Origin: Actinokineospora bangkokensis
GTDB lineage: Bacteria; Actinomycetota; Actinomycetes; Mycobacteriales; Pseudonocardiaceae
Direction: 5' to 3'
DNA length: 64,000 nt
Assembly (NCBI RefSeq): GCF_001940455.1
Contig: NZ_MKQR01000013.1
Location: 1 to 64,000 of the forward strand
In this document: positions 37,361 to 46,159 of the stretch, piece after piece
How positions within the stretch are numbered: position 1 is the first letter of the stretch
Layout: every line of letters begins with the position of its first letter
Translations under genes and position numbers: made by a program
The notes under the pieces: model-generated
The model's input: only the letters and a program-made list of their open reading frames with translations
What the model was told of the DNA's origin: nothing
The model's database searches: none

Positions 37361-38301
37361 TACCCCAGGCGGGGGAACAGCCCGAGCGCCCGCTCGCGCT
37401 GCATGGCGCTCCGCTGCCGCGGGGTGAGCGCGTCGGTGTCGGCGAGCAGCTGCGCGAGGCCGCGCACCACCGGGTCGGGCGTGAACGGGAAGTCGCTCCC
37501 GTAGAGCAGGTTCTCGGTGAGGGTCAGCAGCGCGGGCAGCAGGCGCGGCAGCGGGAAGCCCGCCACGTCGTAGTGCAGTCCCCGCAGCGCGCCCAGCACG
37601 TCCACCGGCGGGCCGCCCGCGATCAGCGACATCGCGGCGATGCGGTCGGCCAGCGCGGGCAGGGTGGCCCCGGCGTGCGGGACGATGAACCGGATGCCGG
37701 GGTACCGCTGGAGGGTGCCCGAGAGCACCAGGCCGGTCACGGCCCGGGTCGTCTCGAACGGGAACTCCACCACCGGCCGCGGCAGCCCGCCGCTCACCGC
37801 CTCCCAGCACGGCGGGGACGTGGGGTGCAGGAACACCGCGGTGCCGCGCCGGTCCAGCTCGGCCAGCAGCGGCTCGTGGTCGGGGTGGTCGAGGCGCTTG
37901 CCCGCGTGGTGGGTGTGCAGGGTGATGCCGTCGGCGCCCAGGGCGTCGCAGGCGCGGGCCAGTTCGGTGAGCGCGCCGTCGAGGTCGGGCAGGGGCAGCG
38001 ACGCCAGCAGCCCGAACCGCCCGGGGTGGGCGGCGACGACCTCCGCGCCTTCGTCGTTGACGGCCCTGGCCAGCTCCCTGGCCTGGGCGTCGTCCCCGAA
38101 GTGCACGCCCGGCGAGGACACCGACAGCAGCGCGGTGGCGACGCCGGTGCCGTCCATGGTGGACAGCGCGAGCTGCGGCGTCCACTCGGGGATCGCGGGC
38201 ATGCCGTCCGGCCTGCTGTGCCCGGCCGCCTCCATCGCCGCCCGCAGGCGCGGGGTGAGGTAGTGCGCGTGCACGTCGATCGCGCCGTTCAGCGGGGTCA
38301 T
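37360..38301 (-). CDS. Amidohydrolase (ACMSD-like) family protein
   Basis: The 313-aa TIM-barrel metal enzyme begins with the DVHAHYL metal motif (residues 9-15) and continues with [36 protein letters not shown] and [13 protein letters not shown], matching amidohydrolase_2 enzymes such as ACMSD-like decarboxylases and hydrolases. Zinc ligands are probably the two early His, the barrel His residues and the Asp in SDFPF. The ATG is well placed behind AGGAG. Its promoter contains two palindromes that look like repressor operators. The substrate, probably an aromatic or lactone acid, is unknown. Confidence 0.87.
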   Translation of the reverse strand: MTPLNGAIDVHAHYLTPRLRAAMEAAGHSRPDGMPAIPEWTPQLALSTMDGTGVATALLSVSSPGVHFGDDAQARELARAVNDEGAEVVAAHPGRFGLLASLPLPDLDGALTELARACDALGADGITLHTHHAGKRLDHPDHEPLLAELDRRGTAVFLHPTSPPCWEAVSGGLPRPVVEFPFETTRAVTGLVLSGTLQRYPGIRFIVPHAGATLPALADRIAAMSLIAGGPPVDVLGALRGLHYDVAGFPLPRLLPALLTLTENLLYGSDFPFTPDPVVRGLAQLLADTDALTPRQRSAMQRERALGLFPRLG

Positions 38302-38335
38302 CCGGTGCTCCTGTCCCGGCGTCCGGCCGTGGAGT

Positions 38336-38406
38336 TGACGACTTCGTCATCTCGCTCCACCCTACCGCCAAGCCTGACGAAATCGTCAACCCGCGGGCCC
38401 GCGGGT
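38336..38406 (-). promoter_or_regulatory. Promoter with paired TGACGA-NN-TCGTCA operators
   Basis: Two perfect inverted repeats with the same half-sites occur at 38336-38349 (centre CT) and 38375-38388 (centre AA). On the minus strand TTGACG (38389-38384) is a -35 box inside the second copy, and TAGGGT (38364-38359) is the -10 box, 19 bp apart. The first copy lies just after the expected start. A further perfect 18-bp palindrome at 38389-38406 abuts them. The arrangement fits repression by a TetR-type dimer not encoded in this window. Confidence 0.65.
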
Positions 38407-38457
38407 AACAGCCGCTGCCAGGCCGCCGATGGGCTCGGTGACCTCGGGAGGGGCGCG

Positions 38458-40380
38458 GTGGGCCGATCGGCGCGGTGGGTGGGGGTCGTGGTGGCGGCCG
38501 TGGTCGTCCTGGCCGCGATCGGGGTCGGCGCGTACCTGCTGTGGCGGTCGCCCTCGCCCGCCGCGGGCCTGTCCGACGAGCGGGTGGTGGACGTGCCAGC
38601 GGACGAGGCCGTCGACGTGCGGGTGGACGACCAGTGGTCGGTGCACATCCCGGCCGGGGGCGTGCGGGAGGCCTCCACCCTGCGCATCCGGACTGTTTCC
38701 GGGGACGTCGGGCCCGCGGGGAGCCGGAAGCTGGCGGGGGCGCTGTTCACGCTGTCGTCCGGGCAGCCCACCGCGCCGTGGACGTTCACCTGGCGCCAAG
38801 AGCAGCCGGTGCCCGACGACCAGCTGCTCTACCTGCTCGACGACTCCGGCGACGGCGCCGCCTACGGGCTGGGCGACACCACCGCCGAACCACTCCCGGC
38901 CACCGTCGCCACCGCGGAGCTGAGCGCCGACCGGCGGACAGCCACCGCCACCGTCGAGCACCTGTCGTTCCTGCAATGGCTGGCCGACGCGGTCGACTGG
39001 GCCGACAACGCGCTGGGCAAGGTCTTCGGCCAGCGCTCCGACCCTCCGCAGTGCGAGGGCGAGCGCCCCGGCTGGATGGACGAGCCCACCTACTTCGACG
39101 ACCGCAACTCCCCCATGCGGACCTGCGTGGGCGCCGACCCCGCCCACGCGGACACCGCCGTGGTCAAGGTGGTCAACAACCGAGGCGGCGCCCTGCTGGT
39201 GACAGCACCGGTCGTGCCCACGTGGGCCTGGCAGTCCGGCATCCCGGCCGACGTCCAGTCCTGGGTGCCCGACCTGCTGACCACCATCTCCGAGCACCTG
39301 GGCGTCCCCGCCGCGCAGTCCCAGCGCACGTGGGTGCTGCCACCCGGGCACGCCGCGCACCTGGGGTTCACCAAGGAGTCGTTGCAGGACCAGGGCACCC
39401 CGGTCGAGATCACCGGCCTGTACACCACGTCGTCGATCGCCTTCGGCCTCGCCGCGGGCGCCGCCGCCGAACTGCTGGACGACACGGGCACGTGGGCGTC
39501 GTTCGCCCTGATGGGCGCTTGCCTGGAGGGCACCGCCACCAAAGCAGGCACCTCCGCAGGCGACGTGGTGGACGTGGTGGTGGGCCTGGGCCGCTGCGTG
39601 CTGGAACAACCGGAGACCGTGCTGCGCACCCTCCGCGCGACGATGGGCCAAGCGGCCTGGGAGAAGGTGTCCCGCCAGCTGTACAGGGCGGCCAACGTCG
39701 GCAAGCTCGTCCTCACCCGCTACCTGGCCCTCGCCCAAGCCACCTACACCCTGGGCGACGTCCTCGGCACCCTGTCCCTCCCGCGCTCCGCCTTCACCAT
39801 CAGCCTCTTCCCGAAGCCCTCCACCGGCAAGAAGACCGTCGTGGTCAACCTGAGTGGCACCACCAAGTCCGGCACCCCCGCCCCGGGCTGGACCGTCACC
39901 GACACCGACGAGGTCGTCGAGGGCTGCACCTCCAGCCCCACGTCCCACTCCCCCGGGCTCGTCGCCTGCTCCCCCAGCGCCGCAGGCGCGGACGTCTGCT
40001 GGGTCACCCCCGACCGCGTCACCCTGCTCTGCGGCGGAAACCCGTGGACGAAAGACCTTCGCCGCCTCCGCTCCGACACCCCCATCACCACCCCACCAGG
40101 CGCCGACTACACCCCCGCCCCCTGGGGCCTCGAACTCGCCAACGGCCAGAAGTGCCGCCTCCGCAACGGCGGCTCCTGGCCCGGCCGAGCGGACGACTGG
40201 GCAGGCGCCTACCACTGCGGCTCCGACACCCACTTCGTCCTCGCCCGGGACCAACCCCTCCTCGACACGTCCTCTCCCTTGTGGACGGTCAAGTACGGCG
40301 AACTCGGAGAGCCGGACCAGGACTTCCCCCCACCGGAAGACGTGGCGGTCCTCCGCGCGTACTACGCCACCACCCCCTGA
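38458..40380 (+). CDS. Membrane-anchored extracytoplasmic protein, unknown
   Basis: The 640-aa product has a single N-terminal TM helix (about residues 5-28, [21 protein letters not shown]) followed by a large extracytoplasmic part, so it is probably anchored with its C-terminus outside. A beta-rich stretch follows ([20 protein letters not shown]) that resembles ZU5/GAIN-type strands, then a middle region with helices. Several Cys residues ([46 protein letters not shown]) suggest disulfides. GGGAGGGG before the GTG sets the start. I do not recognise the family. It is divergent from the amidohydrolase and precedes the FGE-like gene. Confidence 0.75.
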   Translation: MGRSARWVGVVVAAVVVLAAIGVGAYLLWRSPSPAAGLSDERVVDVPADEAVDVRVDDQWSVHIPAGGVREASTLRIRTVSGDVGPAGSRKLAGALFTLSSGQPTAPWTFTWRQEQPVPDDQLLYLLDDSGDGAAYGLGDTTAEPLPATVATAELSADRRTATATVEHLSFLQWLADAVDWADNALGKVFGQRSDPPQCEGERPGWMDEPTYFDDRNSPMRTCVGADPAHADTAVVKVVNNRGGALLVTAPVVPTWAWQSGIPADVQSWVPDLLTTISEHLGVPAAQSQRTWVLPPGHAAHLGFTKESLQDQGTPVEITGLYTTSSIAFGLAAGAAAELLDDTGTWASFALMGACLEGTATKAGTSAGDVVDVVVGLGRCVLEQPETVLRTLRATMGQAAWEKVSRQLYRAANVGKLVLTRYLALAQATYTLGDVLGTLSLPRSAFTISLFPKPSTGKKTVVVNLSGTTKSGTPAPGWTVTDTDEVVEGCTSSPTSHSPGLVACSPSAAGADVCWVTPDRVTLLCGGNPWTKDLRRLRSDTPITTPPGADYTPAPWGLELANGQKCRLRNGGSWPGRADDWAGAYHCGSDTHFVLARDQPLLDTSSPLWTVKYGELGEPDQDFPPPEDVAVLRAYYATTP

Positions 40381-40499
40381 GCGGCGTTTCACCCCCTGCA
40401 AAACTTTGTGTTGAAGGACAACAACTCTAGCCCCGTCGGCGGAATACCGGGATCAGACCCTGGCCCGTGTCCGCAGCAGGGGACTGCCACGATGTCCCC

Positions 40500-41441
40500 A
40501 TGCCGCACGCGGACCTGACGGCCGAAGACTGGTACGACCTGTCCGACACAGCCGCTGTCCGAGTCGGCACCGCCATCGCCCGCGAAACCGGCCTCACCCT
40601 GGTGGGCCTCGGCTACCGCGACCACCAAGGCGACCCCTGCCGGGTGGCCGTCTTCGGCGACGGGGACACCCGCTACGCCCTGGTCCCTGGCGGCCGGGTC
40701 CGCCTGGGCCACGACCCCGACGCCTTCGTCCCCACACCGCACCAAGCCGCGAGCTACGCCGACAGCGCCGAGGAGTGGGACCTCCCGCCGTTGGCCGACC
40801 ACCTGGCGGCGTGCACGTCGCCCGTCCGGCACGTCGAACTGCCCGCGGTCGTCGTCGCCGTCGAGGCGGTGGACCTGTGCCTGAGGCCCGTCCCCTTGGA
40901 TCATCCGGCCATCGCGACCTACCTGGCCGATCACCAGCCCTACCCCGGGCTCACCACAGCGGGCCTCTCCAGCCCGGACGTCACCCTGGAAGTCCGCTAC
41001 GACGGCTCCTGCACCGCCACCGGCGCCTTCATCCGAGACCCCCTCACCCACCACGACGCCACAACCCGCCTCGCCGCGGTAGGCACCCGCCTGCTCACCC
41101 CGAACGAGTGGGAGTACGCCTGCGGCGCGGGCACCCCCACCCTCTTCCGCTGGGGCAACGACACCCCGCCACACGGCTACCCCACCGACTTCCCCACCGG
41201 CGCCCACACCGACCGCAACCGCTGGGCCCTGCACCCCTCCCCCACCCCGTACCACGCCGAACGCACCGCCGACCCCACCGTGGATTGCGGCGGCGACCAC
41301 GGCCTGTCCATCTGCGGCGGCATGGGCTTCTTCCTGGGCTGGCTCCCCCTGGCCCCCTCCCACCGATCCCCGGCAACGCACGACGGCACAAACCTCCCCC
41401 ACCACACCCTGCACGTCAGACCAGCCATCGACCTGCCCTGA
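40500..41441 (+). CDS. Partial FGE/sulfatase-modifying-factor-like protein
   Basis: The C-terminal third of this 313-aa protein contains RLLTPNEWEYACGAGTPTLFRWGND, the hallmark of the formylglycine-generating-enzyme fold (usually LPTEAEWEYAARAG). The N-terminal 180 residues are unlike FGE. The catalytic cysteines of true FGE are not evident, so it may be a binding or degenerate member. The ATG at 40500 is preferred; 40467 is possible. The 119-bp gap upstream contains an AT-richer stretch with a weak TGTTG/CAACA inverted repeat at 40409-40423. No sulfatase gene is near. Function is uncertain. Confidence 0.6.
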   Translation: MPHADLTAEDWYDLSDTAAVRVGTAIARETGLTLVGLGYRDHQGDPCRVAVFGDGDTRYALVPGGRVRLGHDPDAFVPTPHQAASYADSAEEWDLPPLADHLAACTSPVRHVELPAVVVAVEAVDLCLRPVPLDHPAIATYLADHQPYPGLTTAGLSSPDVTLEVRYDGSCTATGAFIRDPLTHHDATTRLAAVGTRLLTPNEWEYACGAGTPTLFRWGNDTPPHGYPTDFPTGAHTDRNRWALHPSPTPYHAERTADPTVDCGGDHGLSICGGMGFFLGWLPLAPSHRSPATHDGTNLPHHTLHVRPAIDLP

Positions 41442-41496
41442 AGAGCTGACAGCCCATCTGAGGCTGGGGCGGCGAATTCGGCGACCAGGGGCCTAG

Positions 41497-41649
41497 GTGG
41501 ACTTGGTGGTGAGCCACCCGCAGGTGGTGGCGGAGGTGAGGTCGCAACTGGAACGGGACAGCGCCGTGCCGCACCTGCATTGCAACGCGGGGACCACGTA
41601 CGACGACCTGGAGCGCACGGGCCGGGGGCGGTACCGGTTGATCACCTGA
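41497..41649 (+). other. Possible 50-codon gene remnant
   Basis: A GTG-initiated frame of 50 codons ends with a TGA just before the LysR stop. Its sequence (VVAEVRSQLERDSAVPHLHC, ending in TGRGRYRLIT) looks like protein with actinobacterial codon use, but is too short to place. It may be the 3' end of a lost gene. There is no good ribosome site, and it could be chance. Confidence 0.2.
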
Positions 41650-41650
41650 G

Positions 41651-42562
41651 TCAGGTCAGCGCGGTCAGGATCTCGACCACCTGCGTGCGCAGCCAGCGGT
41701 GCGCGGGGTCGCTGTCGTGGCTGCGGTGCCAGGCCAGGACCACCGGCACCTCGGGTGAGGGCACCGGCAGCGGCAGCGTGCGCAGGCCGAGCTGGGCCAC
41801 CAGCGGGGCGCACCCCAGTTCCGCGCCGGTGACCACCACGTCGCTCGCCGCCACGAGTTGCAAGGCCGCCGCGGCGGTGGGCAGCGACGCCACCACGCGC
41901 CGCCGGATGCCCGCGTCCGCGAGCAGGGTGTCCACCGGGTCGTGCAGCCTGCCGCGGCGGGAGATGATCACGTGGTCGGCGGTGGCGTACCGGTCGGGGT
42001 CGCCCAGCAGGGGGTGGCCGTCGCGGACGATGGTGGTCAGGCGGTCGTGGGCCACGGTCCGGGTGGTCAGCTCGGCCCGGTTGGCGGGCCCGGTGCCGAC
42101 CTCCAGGTCCACGTGCCCCCGGTTCAGGTCAGGCGTGTCGGCGGGCGCCTCGGCCAGCAGCCGCAGCCGCACCCCCGGGGCCGCCGCCCCGACCCGCGCG
42201 AGCAGCGGCGCGGCGAGCGCGGTCAGCAGCGCGTCGTGCCCCTGGATGGCGAACGTGCGCTCCAGCCCCGCCAGGTCCACCTCCCCCACCGGCGCCAGCA
42301 GGGCCTCCGCCCGCAGCACCAGCTCCCGCACCTCGTCCCGCAGCGCCAGCGCCCGGGGAGTCGGCGTCATGTGCCTCCCGGTCCGCACCAGGACGTCGTC
42401 CCCCACCGCCCGCCGGATGCGCCCCAGCGCGCGGCTCATCGCGGGCGCCGTCAGGTGCAACCGCTCCGCCGCGGCCGTCACGCTGTTCTCGGCCAACAAC
42501 GCGTCCAGCGCGATCAGCAGGTTGAGGTCCACTTGCACGAGGGTAATGCCCGCGAAGATCAC
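41651..42562 (-). CDS. LysR-family transcriptional regulator
   Basis: The 303-aa protein has an N-terminal winged HTH (LNLLIALDALLAENSVTAAAERLHLTAPAMSRALGRIR, residues 13-47) and a LysR substrate-binding domain (about 95-300; AELTTRTVAHDRLTTIVRDGHPL). The N-terminal form LIALDALLAENSVTAAAERL resembles NodD/PcaQ-like LysR proteins. The ATG lies 49 bp from the divergent NB-ARC gene, so it may regulate that gene or itself from the shared spacer, although this is only positional. An alternative GTG nine codons in would remove MIFAGITLV. Confidence 0.9.
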   Translation of the reverse strand: MIFAGITLVQVDLNLLIALDALLAENSVTAAAERLHLTAPAMSRALGRIRRAVGDDVLVRTGRHMTPTPRALALRDEVRELVLRAEALLAPVGEVDLAGLERTFAIQGHDALLTALAAPLLARVGAAAPGVRLRLLAEAPADTPDLNRGHVDLEVGTGPANRAELTTRTVAHDRLTTIVRDGHPLLGDPDRYATADHVIISRRGRLHDPVDTLLADAGIRRRVVASLPTAAAALQLVAASDVVVTGAELGCAPLVAQLGLRTLPLPVPSPEVPVVLAWHRSHDSDPAHRWLRTQVVEILTALT

Positions 42563-42611
42563 CTTGCGCCGCGGTCAATCACATCGACGCGAGGGGGCGT
42601 CGTGTTGGACG

Positions 42612-43880
42612 ATGAACCCCATGGGTGCCAGGTGGCGGCGGTGGGGGTCGAGGGGTCAGCGGGATGACCAGGGGCCGACCACTCAGACCAGCAACGCGGC
42701 GGACCTGAACCAGGGAAACGCCGTGCAGGCCGGGCGAATTAACCAGGTCCACCTGCACTACAGCCGGCCTGCGGGCGGTGAGGCGCCCCAGCGGAGCTCG
42801 GACGCGGGACCGGTCGACTGGGAGTCGCAGGTCCTGGTCGACCCGCAGGACCTCATCCACGTCGAGGAGATCGTCGGCGGTCTCGCATCGGCGATCGAGT
42901 CCCCCACAACGCCCGCCATCACGGTGTCGGGCGCGGGGGGCGTCGGCAAGACGGCGGTGACCCACGCGGCGGTCAAGCGGGTGGTGGCGGGCGGGCGGTT
43001 CACCCACGTCGTCTGGGCCTCGGCGAAGAACGTGCGCTTCTCCTCCGGCGACGTCGGGCAGGCCGCGGTCGACTCGATCTACTGGCACGACCTGCTGCGG
43101 ATGGTGTGCGAGCAGCTCGGCTGCCCCCTCCCGCCGAGCCAGAGCCTGTGGGAGGGGGAACTGCGCCGCTGGTTCGCCGACGAGCTGCGCGGCGCGCGCG
43201 TGCTCGTCGTGGTGGACAACCTCGAGTTCGTCCACTCCGCCCAGCGGGTGATCGCGCGGTTGCGCGACCTGGGGGTCAGGCAGCCGCACAAGGTCGTGGC
43301 GACGACGCGGTGGCGGGTCACCGAGGAGTTCGACGTGCGGGACTTCGGCATCCGCCCGTTGGCCCGCGCGGGCACCTACGACCTGGTCCGGCTGCTCGCG
43401 GCGGGGTCGACCTCGGACCTGCAGTCGGCGGGCGACGACGACCTCGCGCCCATCTTCGACATCACCGAGGGCAACCCGTTCCTCGTCAAGCTGATCACGC
43501 GGCGCTTCGTGGTGACCGGTCGGTCGCTGGACCGGATCCTCGCGGAGGTGGGCGCCGCTGGCGAGCACGAACTCGGCGGCAGGGTCCGCACCTGGCTGTT
43601 CGACCGGTCGCTGGACCAGCTGCGCGAGAGCACCTCGGAGCAGGAGGCGGTGAACCTGCTGTTCTCGTTCTGCATCGGCGGCCGGGGCGGTTCGCTGCGC
43701 TACGACGACCTGCGCTCGGAGACCGCCGCTGCGGACGACGACCGGTTCGACCACATCCTGGAAGTCGGGTGCAGGCTCGGCATCATCCGGCCCTCGGACC
43801 ACAACCGCCGCTACTCCATCCACAGCCTGCTGTACCAGTACACGTGCCCGCTCGCCTGGTCGAGCGCGACGGCGGGCTGA
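42612..43880 (+). CDS. NB-ARC (STAND) NTPase, C-terminus probably frameshifted
   Basis: The 422-aa product opens with a low-complexity NxxQGNAVQAGRINQVHLH motif (residues 27-49) often seen before bacterial NB-ARC domains. It continues with Walker A SGAGGVGKT (106-114), Walker B RVLVVVDNLEF, KVVATTRWRV and EGNPFLVKL, and a winged-helix part ending RRYSIHSLLYQYT. After YQYT the frame becomes unlike protein (CPLAWSSATAG) and stops. The TPR gene begins 5 bp later in another frame. STAND proteins normally carry these repeats on one chain, so this is probably the front half of a broken gene. Start 42612 or 42621; neither has a strong ribosome site. Confidence 0.8.
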   Translation: MNPMGARWRRWGSRGQRDDQGPTTQTSNAADLNQGNAVQAGRINQVHLHYSRPAGGEAPQRSSDAGPVDWESQVLVDPQDLIHVEEIVGGLASAIESPTTPAITVSGAGGVGKTAVTHAAVKRVVAGGRFTHVVWASAKNVRFSSGDVGQAAVDSIYWHDLLRMVCEQLGCPLPPSQSLWEGELRRWFADELRGARVLVVVDNLEFVHSAQRVIARLRDLGVRQPHKVVATTRWRVTEEFDVRDFGIRPLARAGTYDLVRLLAAGSTSDLQSAGDDDLAPIFDITEGNPFLVKLITRRFVVTGRSLDRILAEVGAAGEHELGGRVRTWLFDRSLDQLRESTSEQEAVNLLFSFCIGGRGGSLRYDDLRSETAAADDDRFDHILEVGCRLGIIRPSDHNRRYSIHSLLYQYTCPLAWSSATAG

Positions 43881-43884
43881 GGCA

Positions 43885-45186
43885 GTGGTGTCGGGGTGGC
43901 AGGCGCTGTTCACCAAGCGCGCCGACGAGCGGTTCCCGGCCGAGATCACCCGGGTGATCGCTGAACCTCATCGCTACGGCGAGCCCGACGCCATGCCCAC
44001 CCTCGCGATGCTGCTGGACGCCGCGGTGATCACCTCGCACCGGTTGGACGCGAGCACGATCCACGACCTCGTCGCCCTGTCGTTCAACACGCTGCTGCTG
44101 GCGGGGGTCAACGAGGGCTTCGACGGGCACCGGCAGTTCTTCGACAGCGCCCTCCAGTTGATCGACCTGCTGGAGCACCGGGGCCACGCCACCACGATGC
44201 TGCTGCTGTCGGCCGCCCGCTTCGAGGCGCGGATCGACAACGGTGGTGCTCGTCGGCGCCAGTTCATCGAGCGCGCGCTGAGCGCGGCCAAGGACCCCGG
44301 TGAACGGCTCACCGCCCTGTTGACGGTGGCCAAGTTCCACACGGACATCAGCGAGTACCGCAAGGCCCTCGCCGTGCTCTCCGAGTGCCGTCGACTCTCG
44401 GACAACCCCCTGACCGAAGCCGCTGTCGACATCGAGACCACGACCGGCGTTTGCTACTACTACACCGATGTCGATCTCGCGCACAGACACTTCAGCGACG
44501 CCGTGGCGATGGGGGGACCGCTGGCGGAGCGCGGCGACCCGTGTCAGCCGATGGCGACCGCGCTGCACTACCTCGGGCGCATAGCCTCGGACAAGGGGCA
44601 GCACCAAGCAGCGCTGGACCACTACGTAGCGGGCAACAACCTGGCGGAAGGCCAACTGAGCGGCAAGGGCTACTTCCACCAGCGGCTGGCCGAGGTCCTG
44701 CTGCGGTGCGGGCAGGTGGACGAGGCCGAACACCACCTGGTCCAGGCCGAGGCGACGTTCGCGCGCGTGGGGCAGGTCAGCATCCCGCTCGCCATCCTCA
44801 ACGGGACGTGGGCGAGGCTGTTCGTCCGGACCGAGCGGTACGACGACGCCGAGCGCGTCCTGTTGACCGGGTTGTCGATCAGCAGAAGGCACGGCGGCCC
44901 GCGGGCCGAGTTGATGCTGCGCGCGGAGTTGCTGACCCTGCGCATCAAGCAGGGCCGGTGGCGCGACGTGCTGCTGCTGGCGCTCCGCTGTCTGGACCTG
45001 TTCATCCGCACCGAGCTCGCGGGCGCCGAGGGCAACCCGGTCAAGCAGATCCTGGCGCAGCTCAGGTGGGCGACCACCACCATCGGCTCCGCGTTCCGGA
45101 GGAAACCCCGACGAGAAGCCGACTCGCAAGTGACCTGCCCCTGCGGCGCGGACCACCAGCCACTCACGCGTGAGCGCCGCCGCTGA
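43885..45186 (+). CDS. TPR-repeat protein, likely C-terminal half of the STAND gene
   Basis: The 433-aa protein is all-helical with TPR-like units (MATALHYLGRIASDKGQHQA, RLAEVLLRCGQVDEAEHHL, WARLFVRTERYDDAERVLL), the sensor repeats that follow NB-ARC in bacterial STAND ATPases. The GTG start lies 5 bp after the NB-ARC stop. Between the two genes the third frame reads RLVERDGGLRQW, a sensible bridge, implying two single-base losses about 50 bp apart. If real, the gene is a pseudogene or works as two coupled proteins; if not, it reflects sequencing errors. The C-terminal CPCGADH motif is a possible small metal site. Confidence 0.75.
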   Translation: MVSGWQALFTKRADERFPAEITRVIAEPHRYGEPDAMPTLAMLLDAAVITSHRLDASTIHDLVALSFNTLLLAGVNEGFDGHRQFFDSALQLIDLLEHRGHATTMLLLSAARFEARIDNGGARRRQFIERALSAAKDPGERLTALLTVAKFHTDISEYRKALAVLSECRRLSDNPLTEAAVDIETTTGVCYYYTDVDLAHRHFSDAVAMGGPLAERGDPCQPMATALHYLGRIASDKGQHQAALDHYVAGNNLAEGQLSGKGYFHQRLAEVLLRCGQVDEAEHHLVQAEATFARVGQVSIPLAILNGTWARLFVRTERYDDAERVLLTGLSISRRHGGPRAELMLRAELLTLRIKQGRWRDVLLLALRCLDLFIRTELAGAEGNPVKQILAQLRWATTTIGSAFRRKPRREADSQVTCPCGADHQPLTRERRR

Positions 45187-45200
45187 GGCGCGGCGGGGGG

Positions 45201-46127
45201 TCAGGTGTTGTCGCGGACCGCTCGGACGGTGTCGACCATGGCGGTGTCGAGGTCGCCGTGGGCGGGGGTGGGGAGGTGGAGGTCGTGGAGCAGGAGGGTG
45301 GCCAGGGCCCCGGGGGTGAGGCCGGACTCCTTGCCGGAGAGGCGGAGGGCGGGTTCGCCCGCGCGCAGGGCGGCGCGGAAGAGGGGGCTCGGCAGGGTGT
45401 GGACGCGGCGGGGGCGGCCTGCCGCGGCGGCGAGCCTGCCGATCATCTCCGACCACGAGAGGTTCTCGTCGACGGCGGGCACGTCCGCGCCGGAGGCCGC
45501 CTCCAGGGCTGAGACGGTGACGTCGCCGACGCCCGCGGCGGTGGTGGCGGCGGTGCCGCCTGCCGGGGCGAGCAGGGGTGCGGGTGAGCTGACCCACTTG
45601 ACCAGGGGCGCGGCCCAGTCCGGGTAGCGGTCGGCGCCCGCCCGGCCGAAGACGAAGGGCACCTCGACGACCGCGACGGGGAGGTCGGGGCCCGCCGCCG
45701 CGCGGGCTTGGGCGGCCTGTTCGACCCGGCTGCGGATGTAGGGGTGGGTGTCCGCGAGCCGCCACTCGGGGTGTTCGCGGTGGAAGTGGGTGAAGTAGGA
45801 GCCCAGGATCGCGGCCCGGGTCAGGCCCGCCTGCCGGGCGGCGGTCAGCAGCGTGACGGCGGTGGTGACGTTGGCGGCGTGGAAGGTGGGGTAGGCGGGG
45901 CGCCGGGGCACCTGGCGGTCGTCGAGGCCCGCGGCGAACACGACGCCGTCGTGGCCCTCCAGCAGCGGCAGCCACGTCTCGACGGTGGCCTCTTCGGCGT
46001 CGACGGTGTGGTCGACGCCCGGGCGGGCGGAGCGGCCGACCGAGGTGGCGGTGTGCCCGCGCTCCCGGAGCCGTTCGACCACGAAGTGCCCGAGGAGCCC
46101 GCTGCCACCGACGACGAGGATGTCCAC
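45201..46127 (-). CDS. NAD(P)-binding SDR/epimerase-like oxidoreductase
   Basis: The 308-aa Rossmann protein begins MDILVVGGSGLLGHFVVERL with GGSGLLG at residues 7-13, the NAD(P)-binding motif of extended SDRs. The usual catalytic YxxxK may be PYIRSR here, with K replaced by R, so the catalytic mode is uncertain. It has the length of NAD-dependent epimerases/dehydratases and NmrA-type sensors. The GTG at 46127 gives the canonical beta-alpha-beta start; the ribosome site is weak. It follows the CobF gene by 32 bp on the same strand and may be cotranscribed. The substrate is unknown. Confidence 0.82.
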   Translation of the reverse strand: MDILVVGGSGLLGHFVVERLRERGHTATSVGRSARPGVDHTVDAEEATVETWLPLLEGHDGVVFAAGLDDRQVPRRPAYPTFHAANVTTAVTLLTAARQAGLTRAAILGSYFTHFHREHPEWRLADTHPYIRSRVEQAAQARAAAGPDLPVAVVEVPFVFGRAGADRYPDWAAPLVKWVSSPAPLLAPAGGTAATTAAGVGDVTVSALEAASGADVPAVDENLSWSEMIGRLAAAAGRPRRVHTLPSPLFRAALRAGEPALRLSGKESGLTPGALATLLLHDLHLPTPAHGDLDTAMVDTVRAVRDNT

Positions 46128-46159
46128 GCCGTCTATGATCGCACCGGTGGGGCGGGGTG

